In this document: piece after piece, positions 8,966 through 17,112 of the stretch | How the letters are laid out: the number at the start of each line of letters is the position of its first letter | Numbering within the stretch: the stretch's first letter is position 1 | From: Pseudomonas nitroreducens TX1 | GTDB taxonomy: Bacteria > Pseudomonadota > Gammaproteobacteria > Pseudomonadales > Pseudomonadaceae | NCBI RefSeq assembly: GCF_000313755.1 | Contig: NZ_AMZB01000108.1 | Coordinates: 62,001 to 126,000 of the forward strand | DNA: 64,000 bases | Direction of reading: 5' to 3' | Notes under the pieces: model-generated | Databases searched by the model: none | The model's input: the letters and a program-made list of their open reading frames with translations, nothing else | What the model was told of the DNA's origin: nothing | Translations under genes and position numbers: made by a program

Positions 8966-9277
8966 TCATAAGGGAGGGCTTGTGATCGGCCTGATGGGAG
9001 CTGGCAGCTCGCCATTTCTGCACCGAATTTCGGCTGCCAACTTTAGCAGGAAATCAACAGGATCCTGATCGGCTTGCCAGCAGGCGGCCCTAGCTAGCAG
9101 TTCGACCGGGTGCATGCCCAGCGCCCTGGCTAGGTTCTCAATGCTGCTGAGCGTTGCATCCTTCTTCCCTGCTTCCATCCGGCTTATATGGGCTTGAGGC
9201 CCCAACTCATCTTGCGCCATGCCGTTTCGCACTCGTAGATCTCGCAGGACGTTCCCGAAGGCAGTTCTCAACTCCAT
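8966..9277 (-). CDS. XRE-family helix-turn-helix regulator
   Basis: DNA-binding protein of 103 residues. The HTH_3 fold spans about residues 6-62 (FGNVLRDLRVRNGMAQDEL, then ISRMEAGKKDATLSSIENLARALGM). The C-terminal 40 residues have no recognised domain. It probably represses its own promoter: an 18-bp near-palindrome lies 56 bp upstream at 9333-9350. It could also control the divergent gene set starting at 9633, or the transposition operon. It does not resemble the short CapH-type CBASS repressors in length. Confidence 0.82.
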   Translation of the reverse strand: MELRTAFGNVLRDLRVRNGMAQDELGPQAHISRMEAGKKDATLSSIENLARALGMHPVELLARAACWQADQDPVDFLLKLAAEIRCRNGELPAPIRPITSPPL

Positions 9278-9632
9278 CGCATCTTCTCTTCACGCAAAGA
9301 TAACGATAAATCCACTTTGCCCCAAAAAATGCTATGATCGATCGGTCATATACCCCTGGGGCGCCTATTCTTCTGCCGCCCTCCGCAATCGAGGTTAAGC
9401 CGGCTATGACGCGCTCCTGCCCTACAGGACGAGTCCAAAAAAATCGAAGCGACCATCGCTACCTAGCCTTAGCCGGCCCCCAAATTGTCAATACATACCT
9501 AATTCCTTCATCGGTTACAGATGCTGCCTGGTGGGTCGTGCGCTCGTTTTTTTCTGATCGCGCGACTCGTCAGGTCGAGCTGAGTGACCCCTTTGCGCTT
9601 GTCGCTTTTGCTTGTTCTTGAGGTTGCTCCGA
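9278..9632. other. Divergent promoter region
   Basis: About 355 bp between the XRE gene and the rightward gene at 9633. A 95-codon forward frame (9334-9621) crosses it but lacks a ribosome site, has an unconvincing composition and would cover the operator-like palindrome. I treat the region as regulatory. Confidence 0.5.
9333..9350. promoter_or_regulatory. Imperfect palindrome, candidate XRE operator
   Basis: TATGATCGATCGGTCATA is symmetric except for one base pair. It sits between the divergent XRE gene and the gene at 9633, where an autoregulatory operator would be expected. Confidence 0.45.
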
Positions 9633-10085
9633 ATGTTCAAAACACCACTCACCGCCGAAGTTTTTTTCCCCGAGGTTGGCGCTGGGAACTTTCGCCGCTG
9701 GCACGTTGCATTCCACCTTGATGACCTTTGGTTCCAAATGACCTTGGTAACGAAGGAAGACGGAAGAATTCGCCGGAGAGGAATGATGGCGGGAGATGTT
9801 GCGATTTTTAAGCAACTGCTCGGCGAGCAGAGCTCCGGGATGCGTATCGAGAACGTTCAAGCCGTTACGCCGGGGTGGATGAACCAGCAAGGGCTGTGCG
9901 TCATGTCCCCGCTAGACACGCTCTGGGTAGGGCAAAGCAGACTGGGCCGTAACGCCTATGTTTTGCGCCTGAAAACAGGCGAAACCTATGTCTATCACGC
10001 TGACGAAGGAGAAGATGAGTCTGACCTTCAGAACCTCATACAGATCTATCCGGTTACAGCGGCCCGTAGCCTTAAGGTGCATTGA
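9633..10085 (+). CDS. Hypothetical protein, 150 residues
   Basis: A soluble-looking protein with a mixed beta pattern and no signal peptide or membrane segment. It has many aromatic residues (FRRWHVAFHLDDLWFQMTL) and an acidic patch near the C-terminus (DEGEDESDLQNL). I do not recognise the family. The ATG at 9633 has GAGG about 10 nt upstream; an in-frame TTG at 9612 is possible. The downstream gene begins 2 nt after its stop, so the two are probably one operon. It is the first of a run of small rightward cargo genes (9.6-11.4 kb). Confidence 0.6.
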   Translation: MFKTPLTAEVFFPEVGAGNFRRWHVAFHLDDLWFQMTLVTKEDGRIRRRGMMAGDVAIFKQLLGEQSSGMRIENVQAVTPGWMNQQGLCVMSPLDTLWVGQSRLGRNAYVLRLKTGETYVYHADEGEDESDLQNLIQIYPVTAARSLKVH

Positions 10086-10087
10086 GC

Positions 10088-10447
10088 ATGCATAGCATGA
10101 ACGTGCCGCTGACTATCTCAACCATCGAGATCCGATTCCTGCAGCTCATGAAACTGAACGCTTGGGATATTGCGCAACTGCTGTCGACGGATCGCCGCAT
10201 GGCCCTGATCTGTTCCTCGCTGCTCAGTCGAATTGTGGATGAGATTCTTGCTCATGAGGGAGAGCGTAGGGCTGGCCCAATCGAGTGTGAAGAGCGTCTG
10301 ACTGATGAGGTAGCTCGAGCGGCAATTCTGTTGGCCAATCCAAAGCAGCGTAAGGAGATCTACCTGTCTGCGATCCACCTAGTAGCTGAAGACCTAGAAG
10401 CTCAACAGCGACTGCAAGAGTTCTGCAAAGTAGAGCGTATGCATTGA
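10088..10447 (+). CDS. Hypothetical helical protein, 119 residues
   Basis: Mostly helical by composition. IEIRFLQLMKLNAWDIAQLL then LSRIVDEILAHEGERRAGP resembles a small DNA- or partner-binding helical bundle. No known domain is recognised. It starts 2 nt after the preceding stop (second start option at 10097). It is followed by a gap of about 120 bp before the next gene. Its job is probably linked to the upstream 150-residue protein, with which it seems co-transcribed. Confidence 0.58.
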   Translation: MHSMNVPLTISTIEIRFLQLMKLNAWDIAQLLSTDRRMALICSSLLSRIVDEILAHEGERRAGPIECEERLTDEVARAAILLANPKQRKEIYLSAIHLVAEDLEAQQRLQEFCKVERMH

Positions 10448-10568
10448 GAGACGTGCGCGCTCTAGCTTGATGGGAGCCCGCTCGGAGCGCGCCCACGCTT
10501 AGCATCGAACTCAATGCGACCTATTTCTCAAGGCGCTGTAAAGCTCCTGCCACTAATGGAAGCCCCTG

Positions 10569-10976
10569 ATGCAGCTGTCTGAAACGCTTAATGAATTCAC
10601 CTCGATCATTCACGCAGAAGGCGAGCCGATGGCCGGTTGCTCACTGTCGGTTGAGGAAGCCAAAGCCTGGCTTAGCTTGATGGAACCGTACCGCCCTTTC
10701 TGTCTGGTTGCCAGTTGGTGTTGGTTAGATATTCAAGTTCCTGTCGACTCTCAGCATCTATGTCTAGATTCTGATGGCCGTCCTGCGCTCCTCTATGCAG
10801 GCAATGTGCTGTTCGATAGTCGCCACCGATTTCCTCCGGGGAGCTGGGTGAGGAGTACCCTGCTTGTGAGGCTGGCGGAGGAGTTCATCTTCGAGACCCG
10901 CAACACTCGGTACGTGCTGATGGGGCGCGGGGCTAGGAGAACAACATCGATGGGCACTGTGAACAGCATCCGTTAA
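10569..10976 (+). CDS. Hypothetical protein, 135 residues
   Basis: A small soluble protein containing CSLSVEEAKAWLSLMEPYRP, VASWCWLDIQVPVDSQHLCL and an arginine-rich tail. Content and size resemble small accessory-genome proteins of pseudomonads, but I cannot assign a function. The ATG has GGAAG 8 nt before it. It follows the 9633/10088 pair in the same orientation and precedes an XRE regulator, so it may belong to the same small cargo cassette. Confidence 0.6.
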   Translation: MQLSETLNEFTSIIHAEGEPMAGCSLSVEEAKAWLSLMEPYRPFCLVASWCWLDIQVPVDSQHLCLDSDGRPALLYAGNVLFDSRHRFPPGSWVRSTLLVRLAEEFIFETRNTRYVLMGRGARRTTSMGTVNSIR

Positions 10977-11024
10977 TGAAGAACATAGAGAGAATAACGA
11001 TCTCGGCCGTTAGAGCATCGTTCG

Positions 11025-11435
11025 ATGAGTAACGATGGATCTAAGCCTACGGCGGATCGTCTACGTAGACGCGAGACCGGCATCTGCGAGCGCCTTGCAG
11101 TGCTACAGCAGATCCAGGGCGACATCGCTGAGAGATCTATCACCTTGGGCGAGGCAGTGCGGGTATTGCGGGTAGATACGCTCGACGTCACCCAGCGCGA
11201 GTTCGCGAGGATCTGCAAGATTTCTCAACGAACCTTGGTACACATCGAATCAGGAACCGGAAATCCAACCGTGCGAACGCTGGAATCGATATTCAAGAAA
11301 TTTGGCTTGTATCTGACGCTTGGGCGGCGAAACCCCAGCGATCCCGAGCGATTAAAGACAAGGGATAATTTTCAGATGACTTTGCCGCGAACACGCACTG
11401 ATGACCAATCTGACGCGCGGGGCAAAGACCCGTAG
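11025..11435 (+). CDS. XRE-family regulator (HipB-like HTH)
   Basis: A 136-residue protein with a helix-turn-helix in the middle (about 50-100: TQREFARICKISQRTLVHIE, then NPTVRTLESIFKKFGL) and charged, probably disordered ends. The region resembles HipB-type antitoxin repressors and other single-domain XRE proteins. No HipA kinase is adjacent. The leader before the HTH (ICERLAVLQQIQGDI) may be a dimerisation helix. It lies about 820 bp from the convergent ImmA/IrrE pair. XRE proteins are the usual substrates of ImmA-type peptidases, so it is a candidate partner. That link is inference. Confidence 0.75.
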   Translation: MSNDGSKPTADRLRRRETGICERLAVLQQIQGDIAERSITLGEAVRVLRVDTLDVTQREFARICKISQRTLVHIESGTGNPTVRTLESIFKKFGLYLTLGRRNPSDPERLKTRDNFQMTLPRTRTDDQSDARGKDP

Positions 11436-11590
11436 GTGTCGCCGGGGTCAGCCCCGTCACCGTGGGACAGGGATTGCTGCATCCTATGAAAGCGAGTTTA
11501 GAGGGGCCCGGTTAGATAGCGTATTCATCTCGTCAGGAAAAGCTCGAGATGGAAAAGTACGGACGCATATCGACAGCTAGAGCCCCATGG
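11436..11590. other. Short intergenic gap
   Basis: Convergent gap between the HipB-like gene and the membrane protein gene. No gene and no strong hairpin were seen. Confidence 0.5.
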
Positions 11591-12211
11591 TTATGGCACA
11601 AACAAGCTAATAATGGATCCAAGCGAGAGAAGGGTCAGCCCCGCGAATACTTGATAGAAGTTAGCGACACTTATGCTTCGGATCTTTGCCTCAATCTGAG
11701 CTGATGATTGATCTACTCGGTCAGAGACCGTTATTAGCTGAGCTTCCACAGAGGCTAATCTGCCATTTGTGCTGGTGACGGACTCGGCTAACGCTTTGTG
11801 CAAGCCATTCACTACCTCATTCAGCCAAACAAACTTTTCCTCTGTCGTGGCTGATGGGGGCGGCGTAGTGGTTCCGCGAGCAAATAGGCTCACACCTGGC
11901 GCTACGATCCCCGCCGAACCTACGATTTGAATAGGCTTTTTTCTCCAGGCGGGGAATTTAGATAGCCATTCCCCGAGTATTTTCCAAGGCGCTGCAACCG
12001 CGTTTTCGATGGCCGAAAAACAGAGTGCACCAGCACTTAGTGATAATCCAAGTACCTGCATGGACAAGCTAATCCACCAAGTGGCGTGCTTTTCATTAGG
12101 GTCGAAAACGAAAATAGCTAGCGTTGTTATTGCCAGCGAAAGAATGCCAAATAGCAATGGGGTGGCCGGTCTAATCCAGCTCAAGTATTCGTCGTGGGGG
12201 CGGCCCGTCAC
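11591..12211 (-). CDS. Hypothetical membrane protein, 206 residues
   Basis: Three hydrophobic segments: residues about 15-35 (TPLLFGILSLAITTLAIFVF), about 45-68 (WISLSMQVLGLSLSAGALCF) and the C-terminal 20 (FAGLTLLSLGSIISLFVP). The roughly 100 residues between the second and third are polar and probably coiled coil (LAESVTSTNGRLASVEAQL and following). The topology suggests an inner-membrane protein with a cytoplasmic or periplasmic helical stalk. It lies 47 bp downstream of the ImmA/IrrE gene on the same strand, so they are probably one operon. Function unknown. A membrane partner of a stress or defence peptidase is possible. Confidence 0.68.
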   Translation of the reverse strand: MTGRPHDEYLSWIRPATPLLFGILSLAITTLAIFVFDPNEKHATWWISLSMQVLGLSLSAGALCFSAIENAVAAPWKILGEWLSKFPAWRKKPIQIVGSAGIVAPGVSLFARGTTTPPPSATTEEKFVWLNEVVNGLHKALAESVTSTNGRLASVEAQLITVSDRVDQSSAQIEAKIRSISVANFYQVFAGLTLLSLGSIISLFVP

Positions 12212-12258
12212 CGGTGACCTCCAGGCTAGTTAGCTTTGAAGATGATTTTTCACATTGC

Positions 12259-12951
12259 TCAAGGCCAGCGGGTGAGTCCAAGCTCTTTTATACGTATGGC
12301 CATTGCTGTGACGGATACTCCAAATTCACTGGCCAAGGAGTTGAAGCGCCGATCGGCATAGCGCGAGCACCCTGCCACTGCCAGCTCGCGCTCGAGCGAG
12401 CTTTCCTCGGCGTAGAGAAGCGTATTGGGATCGCGGGGACTCAAATGGAAACAGGTCACGTCCGTAAAGTGCAAGGCGCCGGGCACACGGAAAATTCGTT
12501 GAAAATGCGTGCGAACCGCTTTCGCTGGCATCAGGAAGAAGGTGGCGAAGCGATCAGCCTCAAGCTCCTCCTTGGGGCGAGAGGTATGGAGTGCTGCTCC
12601 ATCCATAGGGCGGTCACGATGCATAATATGATCATCATGAAGGAGCCAATGCCCAAGCTCGTGCGCTGCAGTGAACCGTTGAATCTCTGGGGAAAACTCT
12701 TGCGAGATCGCGATCAGGCGTCGTTGCCTGTCGAGAATCCCAGCGGTGCGGAACGGCACTGAGCTTCGATTGAAACGTGTTTGCCCAAGATTGGGAACCA
12801 CACGGAAGTCGATGCCCAGCATCTCAGCAGCGACACCGGGATCCAGGAGCTCCTTCAGGGATGGCTGCCTGTTGGGCCAAATCACCTTGCGAGCGTTCCA
12901 AAGCTGGTGCTGTAGCCAGTCCGCAGCCTCAAACTCTTCAGAGTTTTCCAT
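12259..12951 (-). CDS. ImmA/IrrE family metallo-endopeptidase
   Basis: A 230-residue zinc peptidase. The catalytic motif HELGH is within FTAAHELGHWLLHDD, and the third ligand lies in KEELEADRFATFFLMP, which is the ImmA/IrrE layout. Family members cleave XRE-type repressors after DNA damage or infection. CapP, which controls some CBASS operons with its repressor CapH, belongs to this family. ATG 12951 is chosen because AAGGGGGG lies just before it; a GTG at 12975 would add eight residues. Upstream is an inverted repeat (12979-13012) whose half-site recurs in the CBASS locus. The C-terminal 80 residues (about 150-230) include a second small helical domain. Confidence 0.88.
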   Translation of the reverse strand: MENSEEFEAADWLQHQLWNARKVIWPNRQPSLKELLDPGVAAEMLGIDFRVVPNLGQTRFNRSSVPFRTAGILDRQRRLIAISQEFSPEIQRFTAAHELGHWLLHDDHIMHRDRPMDGAALHTSRPKEELEADRFATFFLMPAKAVRTHFQRIFRVPGALHFTDVTCFHLSPRDPNTLLYAEESSLERELAVAGCSRYADRRFNSLASEFGVSVTAMAIRIKELGLTRWP

Positions 12952-12978
12952 ATGTCCCCCCTTGCTGAAAGACACAAT

Positions 12979-13012
12979 ATGTAGTGCTTACTTAATGATG
13001 ATAGCACTACAT
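12979..13012. promoter_or_regulatory. Operator/promoter of the ImmA/IrrE gene
   Basis: Perfect 10-bp inverted arms, ATGTAGTGCT (12979-12988) and AGCACTACAT (13003-13012), with a 14-bp spacer. An extended -10 box (TGCTATCAT on the reverse strand) overlaps the right arm and spacer. A bound dimer would therefore cover the promoter. The half-site ATGTAGTG recurs as a back-to-back palindrome at 17822-17835 in the CBASS locus. Confidence 0.6.
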
Positions 13013-13719
13013 TAAGTGATGGCAAGAGGCCTTTTGAGGTCAGCAATGGAGTGGCAACGTTGCGTAGAGCTACTTGGGGGCAGCGCTCGGACATTCGGCC
13101 CAGTTCCTAGATTTTCCACACCTGTCAGGGACACAGTTGGCGGATCTGAAGAGCGCATGTAAACCAGTTTTTGTCCATGTAAACGTCTCGGGTTTACATA
13201 GGAGTAAATGAGCTTACAACCCCTACGAAATCACCGATCTAGAGAGCCTCAGCGGTTGCTGGCCATGAGCGAAAGTCGAAAGTTCGGTAGCGGCTTTGAG
13301 CCTAATGCACACTCTAGGGCAGTTTCAGGCGGTCGATTCTTTCCAGCATGCGGAGCGATTCCTGTCCTAGGATGCGAGCAGGTGCGCGGTGCTCCACGCT
13401 CCAAGCCCTAGCTGGCTTCGGGGAGGGCAGGAGGTGGATGCCTGCATCTACCGAAGCCAGTTTCTTGGGGAAGAGGTCACCGAGGTAGTGCACAACCTTC
13501 TCCGTCACTGCGACGTTGCCCATGCTCAGGTAGCAATCGGCCGATAGCAGGTGAGCGCTAGAGGCGGACAGGTGTGCATCGCACGAACTGACGGACTCCG
13601 CGTGAGGACGACAATTCGGCTATCGCTCGCCTTCGCTCTTCAGAAGTGATTGCTAGCGAAAAGGAAAATCAGATTGTCTGAACCCTTAGCCTAGAAGATC
13701 GTCGCCACAGGTCTCGCAT
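13013..13719. other. Low-content region with operator-like repeats
   Basis: About 700 bp without a confident gene. A 67-codon forward frame at 13208-13411 has a real ribosome site (AGGAG, 4 nt before ATG) and lies just behind the ATGTAAAC repeats, so it may be the start of a truncated gene. A 69-codon reverse frame (13314-13523, ending APARILGQESLRMLERIDRL) overlaps it and could be another gene relic. I cannot assign either. Confidence 0.4.
13157..13199. promoter_or_regulatory. Three ATGTAAAC repeats
   Basis: ATGTAAAC occurs at 13157-13164 and 13177-13184 in direct orientation, 20 bp apart, and inverted as GTTTACAT at 13192-13199. The last two form a perfect inverted repeat with a 7-bp centre. 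The set ends 8 bp before a small frame with AGGAG. It looks like an operator or iteron cluster. The cognate protein is unknown. Confidence 0.45.
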
Positions 13720-15129
13720 TCAAGCCCCAAATCGGGCTCCATAGTCCACCATCAGATCCTCAACGTTGATACCCGAGTATTGGAAATATGCTCCAAACGT
13801 ACATCCTTCAATTTTCCCCGTGGGATCATGTGACAGAGGTATCGGTAGGCCCTCTTTGGGATCAAACCGCCCGATACATTCTCCGCTCACTTGGAAGGGG
13901 CATCCGTTGGGAACCCCAAATCTCAAGAACCCACATTCGATACTGTTGGTGTCGCGTGCGAGTGCAGATGGGTTGCCGAGTAGCTGATCATTGAACGCTT
14001 GATAGTGAAGCTCTGCGATCAGCTCTGTGACGATGTCGTCGCTTAACAGTGACTGAGCCTGATAACGCCCTTCAACTATCACAGCCGGAACGCGAAATTC
14101 ATCGAAGAGCTTCATGACCTCAACTGGGGAGCAGGTGGGGTAGACCGATAGCCATGGCTGCTCGACCCTGTGCTCCAGGGCTTTTTTCATGATGCGCTGC
14201 ATTGGCGTGATTCCCGGATGGCGCTCAAGATCGACCAGTGCCTGCAATCGTTCGGTCAGAATCTGATTGAGTCCTTTAAATTGGCAGGAATCAAGCAACC
14301 GATCGCAGAACGCTACATAACGTTCTTGCCAAGCTCCCTTCATATTCATGGCTAACTCAGGCGCTGCTGCGAGCGCTTCGGTGAGCGAATAGAAACGCCA
14401 TGATGGGTTCGACGCCTGCCATTCATCAACTGTGGTCGGGATCACAGGCACCCAGCTTGTCTGCAAAGAAAGATCGCACAGGACAGGGAACAGCTCACGA
14501 GCGGACTCTCCGCACCGCTCCACAAACCAATCGTATGCTGCGGTGTAGACATCAGAAATTCCTGCTCTATCCCATGCGGCGTCTTGCGGCATTGCGAGGA
14601 TCTGCGTTCCGAACGAGCGCTCAAGAAAAAAAGCATGGCCTTCCAAGATATCCTTGGTGCACAACTCTCGTGGGCCCTGGGCTGTTGCGATCTCAGGGTT
14701 GATCTGCCAAGGCTGCTTCATGAGCTTGAGTTTCAGGGCGTCAATCGTCTTGGCACCGGGGATAGTGACGAATCGAGCTTGGTTGATTCTGTTCTGTTCT
14801 GAGAACACCTGGTAAAGGTAATGGGCGTACTGGTGAACGTCCTTTCGCGTATTGCAGTTAGCTAGCGGAATCCTCGGCCCTCCCATGACCGGCCGCATCT
14901 CATCCCACTTACTTCGAATGAAGCCTGAAGCCTGCCTATAGCTACTCCATTGAATGTGGCCATAACCTGTGAACAGCGTTTGGAAGTAGTGGACGTGTTC
15001 ATGGAAGTAGGTCAGCACATTCCCGATCGTTGCAGCATCTGCTGTGAATTTCTCGGTCTTGTCGAAGAGGCGCATTTCCATTCGGGGAGTTAGAAACGAG
15101 CCTAGTGTCGCGTTAAGAAAGGATTCCAT
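13720..15129 (-). CDS. Unknown 469-residue protein with HExxH motif
   Basis: I do not recognise the family. A HExxH zinc-peptidase signature sits at residues 43-47 (FHEHVHYFQ). About 115 residues later, EGHAFFLE (163-170) could supply a third ligand. Near the C-terminus four cysteines (ECGFLRFG, NGCPF, GECIG, EGCTF) may form a second metal site. There is no signal peptide or membrane segment, so it is probably cytoplasmic. The ribosome site is weak. It stands alone inside the defence cargo, between the ImmA/IrrE block and CBASS. A peptidase-type effector or regulator is possible but unproven. The long central region is helical by composition. Confidence 0.7.
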   Translation of the reverse strand: MESFLNATLGSFLTPRMEMRLFDKTEKFTADAATIGNVLTYFHEHVHYFQTLFTGYGHIQWSSYRQASGFIRSKWDEMRPVMGGPRIPLANCNTRKDVHQYAHYLYQVFSEQNRINQARFVTIPGAKTIDALKLKLMKQPWQINPEIATAQGPRELCTKDILEGHAFFLERSFGTQILAMPQDAAWDRAGISDVYTAAYDWFVERCGESARELFPVLCDLSLQTSWVPVIPTTVDEWQASNPSWRFYSLTEALAAAPELAMNMKGAWQERYVAFCDRLLDSCQFKGLNQILTERLQALVDLERHPGITPMQRIMKKALEHRVEQPWLSVYPTCSPVEVMKLFDEFRVPAVIVEGRYQAQSLLSDDIVTELIAELHYQAFNDQLLGNPSALARDTNSIECGFLRFGVPNGCPFQVSGECIGRFDPKEGLPIPLSHDPTGKIEGCTFGAYFQYSGINVEDLMVDYGARFGA

Positions 15130-16140
15130 TGCATGCCTGAAAATTAGTTACGAGGAGCTTGGTGGTAAGTCCAGTGTCGAGGTCACCTATGGCCATCCTG
15201 TAGGCAGTCCACGCAGACTCGAGCAACAAGCTTGATACACCTGGATGTTGAGCTAACCGAGACGAGACGCGCAACCTAAGGTACCTACTTCAGAGCTGCA
15301 CACCAGCGGTTTACACAACATGGGCTAGGCGAACGGCCTTCCTCGGCACGCCGAAAGATTGAATTGGATCGAAAGTGGAATGAGCAGAGTGGCGGCTTCT
15401 GGCCCAGGCCGTGTAAAAACACAGCGAGCGCTGGGTAGCCGGATATGGATTGGTTTTAACGATATCCAGCGGCCTCCTGGACGCGTGGTGTGTCCATCCT
15501 AGGCATTCAGTTGATTCGGCAAGTGCTGCTTCCACGATTCTGTGCGACGCGTTCGGAGGGCTGCCAATGGGGTTTCAGGCCTTCATTGCCGTTATCAGTG
15601 CACTATTGCCCAGCAGGTTCAGCACCCGTTTGAAGTTGTAGGCGGGCACATGCAGGCTCATTTCCGTGCTTACGCGGTTGAGCGTCTTGGTGAGGAAATG
15701 GGTGGTCAACTCGACGTTGCGTTGTGCTTCACGTTCGAGGCGGCGAGGGCAACTATGCCTTCCAGGGTCGAGGCAACCTCCCAGGCGTGACCTATGATGG
15801 CGAGGTCGTAAATGCGACCTGGGACGGCCACGCCTGGGTGATGTAATCTGCGACTTGTCGATCTTCCGGAGTGCCTATGCCCCTCAGCAACCGAGCAACC
15901 TCAAAGCGTTTATCACACGACACTTCGGTGCAGGAAAAGGCGCACTGATGTGCGCTCTGAACAACTTGCCACCAGGGATGGAGTTCGTACCCAATTTGCC
16001 CTTAAAGACGATCAGATCTACGGACTCTTAGAAGGCTTGTCCTACCAAGCCCGAGAACGGAAAAGGGAGAATAGGCGAACAGGGTGAAGAGGACGTCCCA
16101 GCCTCCTCATCATACCAACAGGTAACCCACTAAGGCCGTC
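15130..16140. other. Decayed region with IS debris
   Basis: About 1 kb with no intact gene. Reverse-strand fragments of an IS1182-type transposase lie at 15575-15745. A GTGTAAAAACAC segment near 15411-15423 resembles an IS1182-type end. A forward fragment ends ATWDGHAWVM at about 15845; I cannot place it. The region looks like a scar of past insertions and deletions within the transposon cargo. Confidence 0.5.
15575..15745 (-). pseudogene. IS1182-family transposase remnant
   Basis: On the reverse strand, RRLEREAQRNVELT is joined in frame to KTLNRVSTEMSLHVPAYNFK, RVLNLLG and a stop. The first piece resembles the ERNVEL segment near the N-terminus of IS1182-type transposases. The second resembles their C-terminal TEMSLHVLAYNLKR motif. 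The catalytic middle is missing, so an internal deletion fused the two ends. It cannot transpose. Confidence 0.6.
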
Positions 16141-16797
16141 ATGGATTTAGACCAACTACTCGTGCGCTCAGCACTACTGGAAGAACACCTAGCCAGCTTC
16201 CTCGGACTGCCGCTGTTCGACGACACGAACCGCCTCAAGGCAGTTCGTGCGATGGCAAGTTTGGGCTTCGAGCACGCCCGAAGCCTCAAGCTGCTAACAG
16301 CCGCAGGACTCGGTACTTCAGCAGCGGCACTGCTGCGTGTGCAGTACGAATCGCTCGTCCGGGCGATCTGGACGCACCACTGCGCATCGGATAAAGACGT
16401 GGATCTGATGCTTGCGGAACTGACCCGTGAGACTGCTAAGCAGGCCAGCAAGATTCCCATGCTCAGCCAAATGTTGCTGGAGATTGAAGAGAAGGCCCCT
16501 CACGTCCCGGTGAGTCATCTGAAAGAATTCAAGCACTACTCTTGGAAACCACTGAGCTCATTTGTCCATGGCGGCCTCCATGCTGTGAACCGGCATGGGA
16601 GAGGTTTCCCTCTGGAACTCGCCTACATGCAGGTTCGGCACTCCAACGGGCTATTGGGGCTCGCGAGCAACCTACTGCTGATCATCGCTGGCATCCCCGC
16701 CGAAGCGGGCAAGATGACCGCAATCTACAGCGAGTTCGAAGATTGCTTCCCGCACATCGACCCGCCGTACCAGCGCACCACCGAACCTGCTCACTGA
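16141..16797 (+). CDS. Hypothetical helical protein, 218 residues
   Basis: Mostly helical, with SAAALLRVQYESLVRAIWTH (about 60-80) and HYSWKPLSSFVHGGLHAVNR (about 125-150). The placing of ARSLKLL, an RxxxExxVRA helix and a conserved-looking SSFVHGG segment resembles DUF5677/DUF6988-type proteins, which often sit in defence and mobile regions. Function is unknown. There is no signal peptide. It ends about 315 bp before cap15, in the same direction. It may be an accessory of the CBASS cassette or an independent cargo gene. Confidence 0.65.
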   Translation: MDLDQLLVRSALLEEHLASFLGLPLFDDTNRLKAVRAMASLGFEHARSLKLLTAAGLGTSAAALLRVQYESLVRAIWTHHCASDKDVDLMLAELTRETAKQASKIPMLSQMLLEIEEKAPHVPVSHLKEFKHYSWKPLSSFVHGGLHAVNRHGRGFPLELAYMQVRHSNGLLGLASNLLLIIAGIPAEAGKMTAIYSEFEDCFPHIDPPYQRTTEPAH

Positions 16798-17112
16798 ATC
16801 AGTTCGCCGAGTTGGCTCGATGAACCAAGCCTGCCCCGATGCGCCTAGCAATTCAGCGCATATAAGGTCATTGTCGTAGGTGAAGCTCTTGGTCATGTAT
16901 CGGCTGGCCCCAGGCGTAGATACCCGGCGACTCTGCCTTTCACCTTGCATGGGCTCACAAGCGGCTCGCGGCGACACAGATGACGAGTATGAAGTCCTGT
17001 GTGCGTCGAGATGGGTGCGACCAGCGACGCTGCCTGCTTGGGTGATCGGTGTGATGCGCTGGTCGCACATAACACAGTAATGCTGTTAGAGACCATTAAA
17101 AAAGGTGGCTCC

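Noticed and set aside
9334-9621. 95-codon forward frame
   Set aside because: No ribosome site, composition not protein-like, and it covers a divergent promoter region with a palindrome.
11025-11435. HipAB toxin-antitoxin pair
   Set aside because: HTH resembles HipB but no HipA-like kinase lies next to it.
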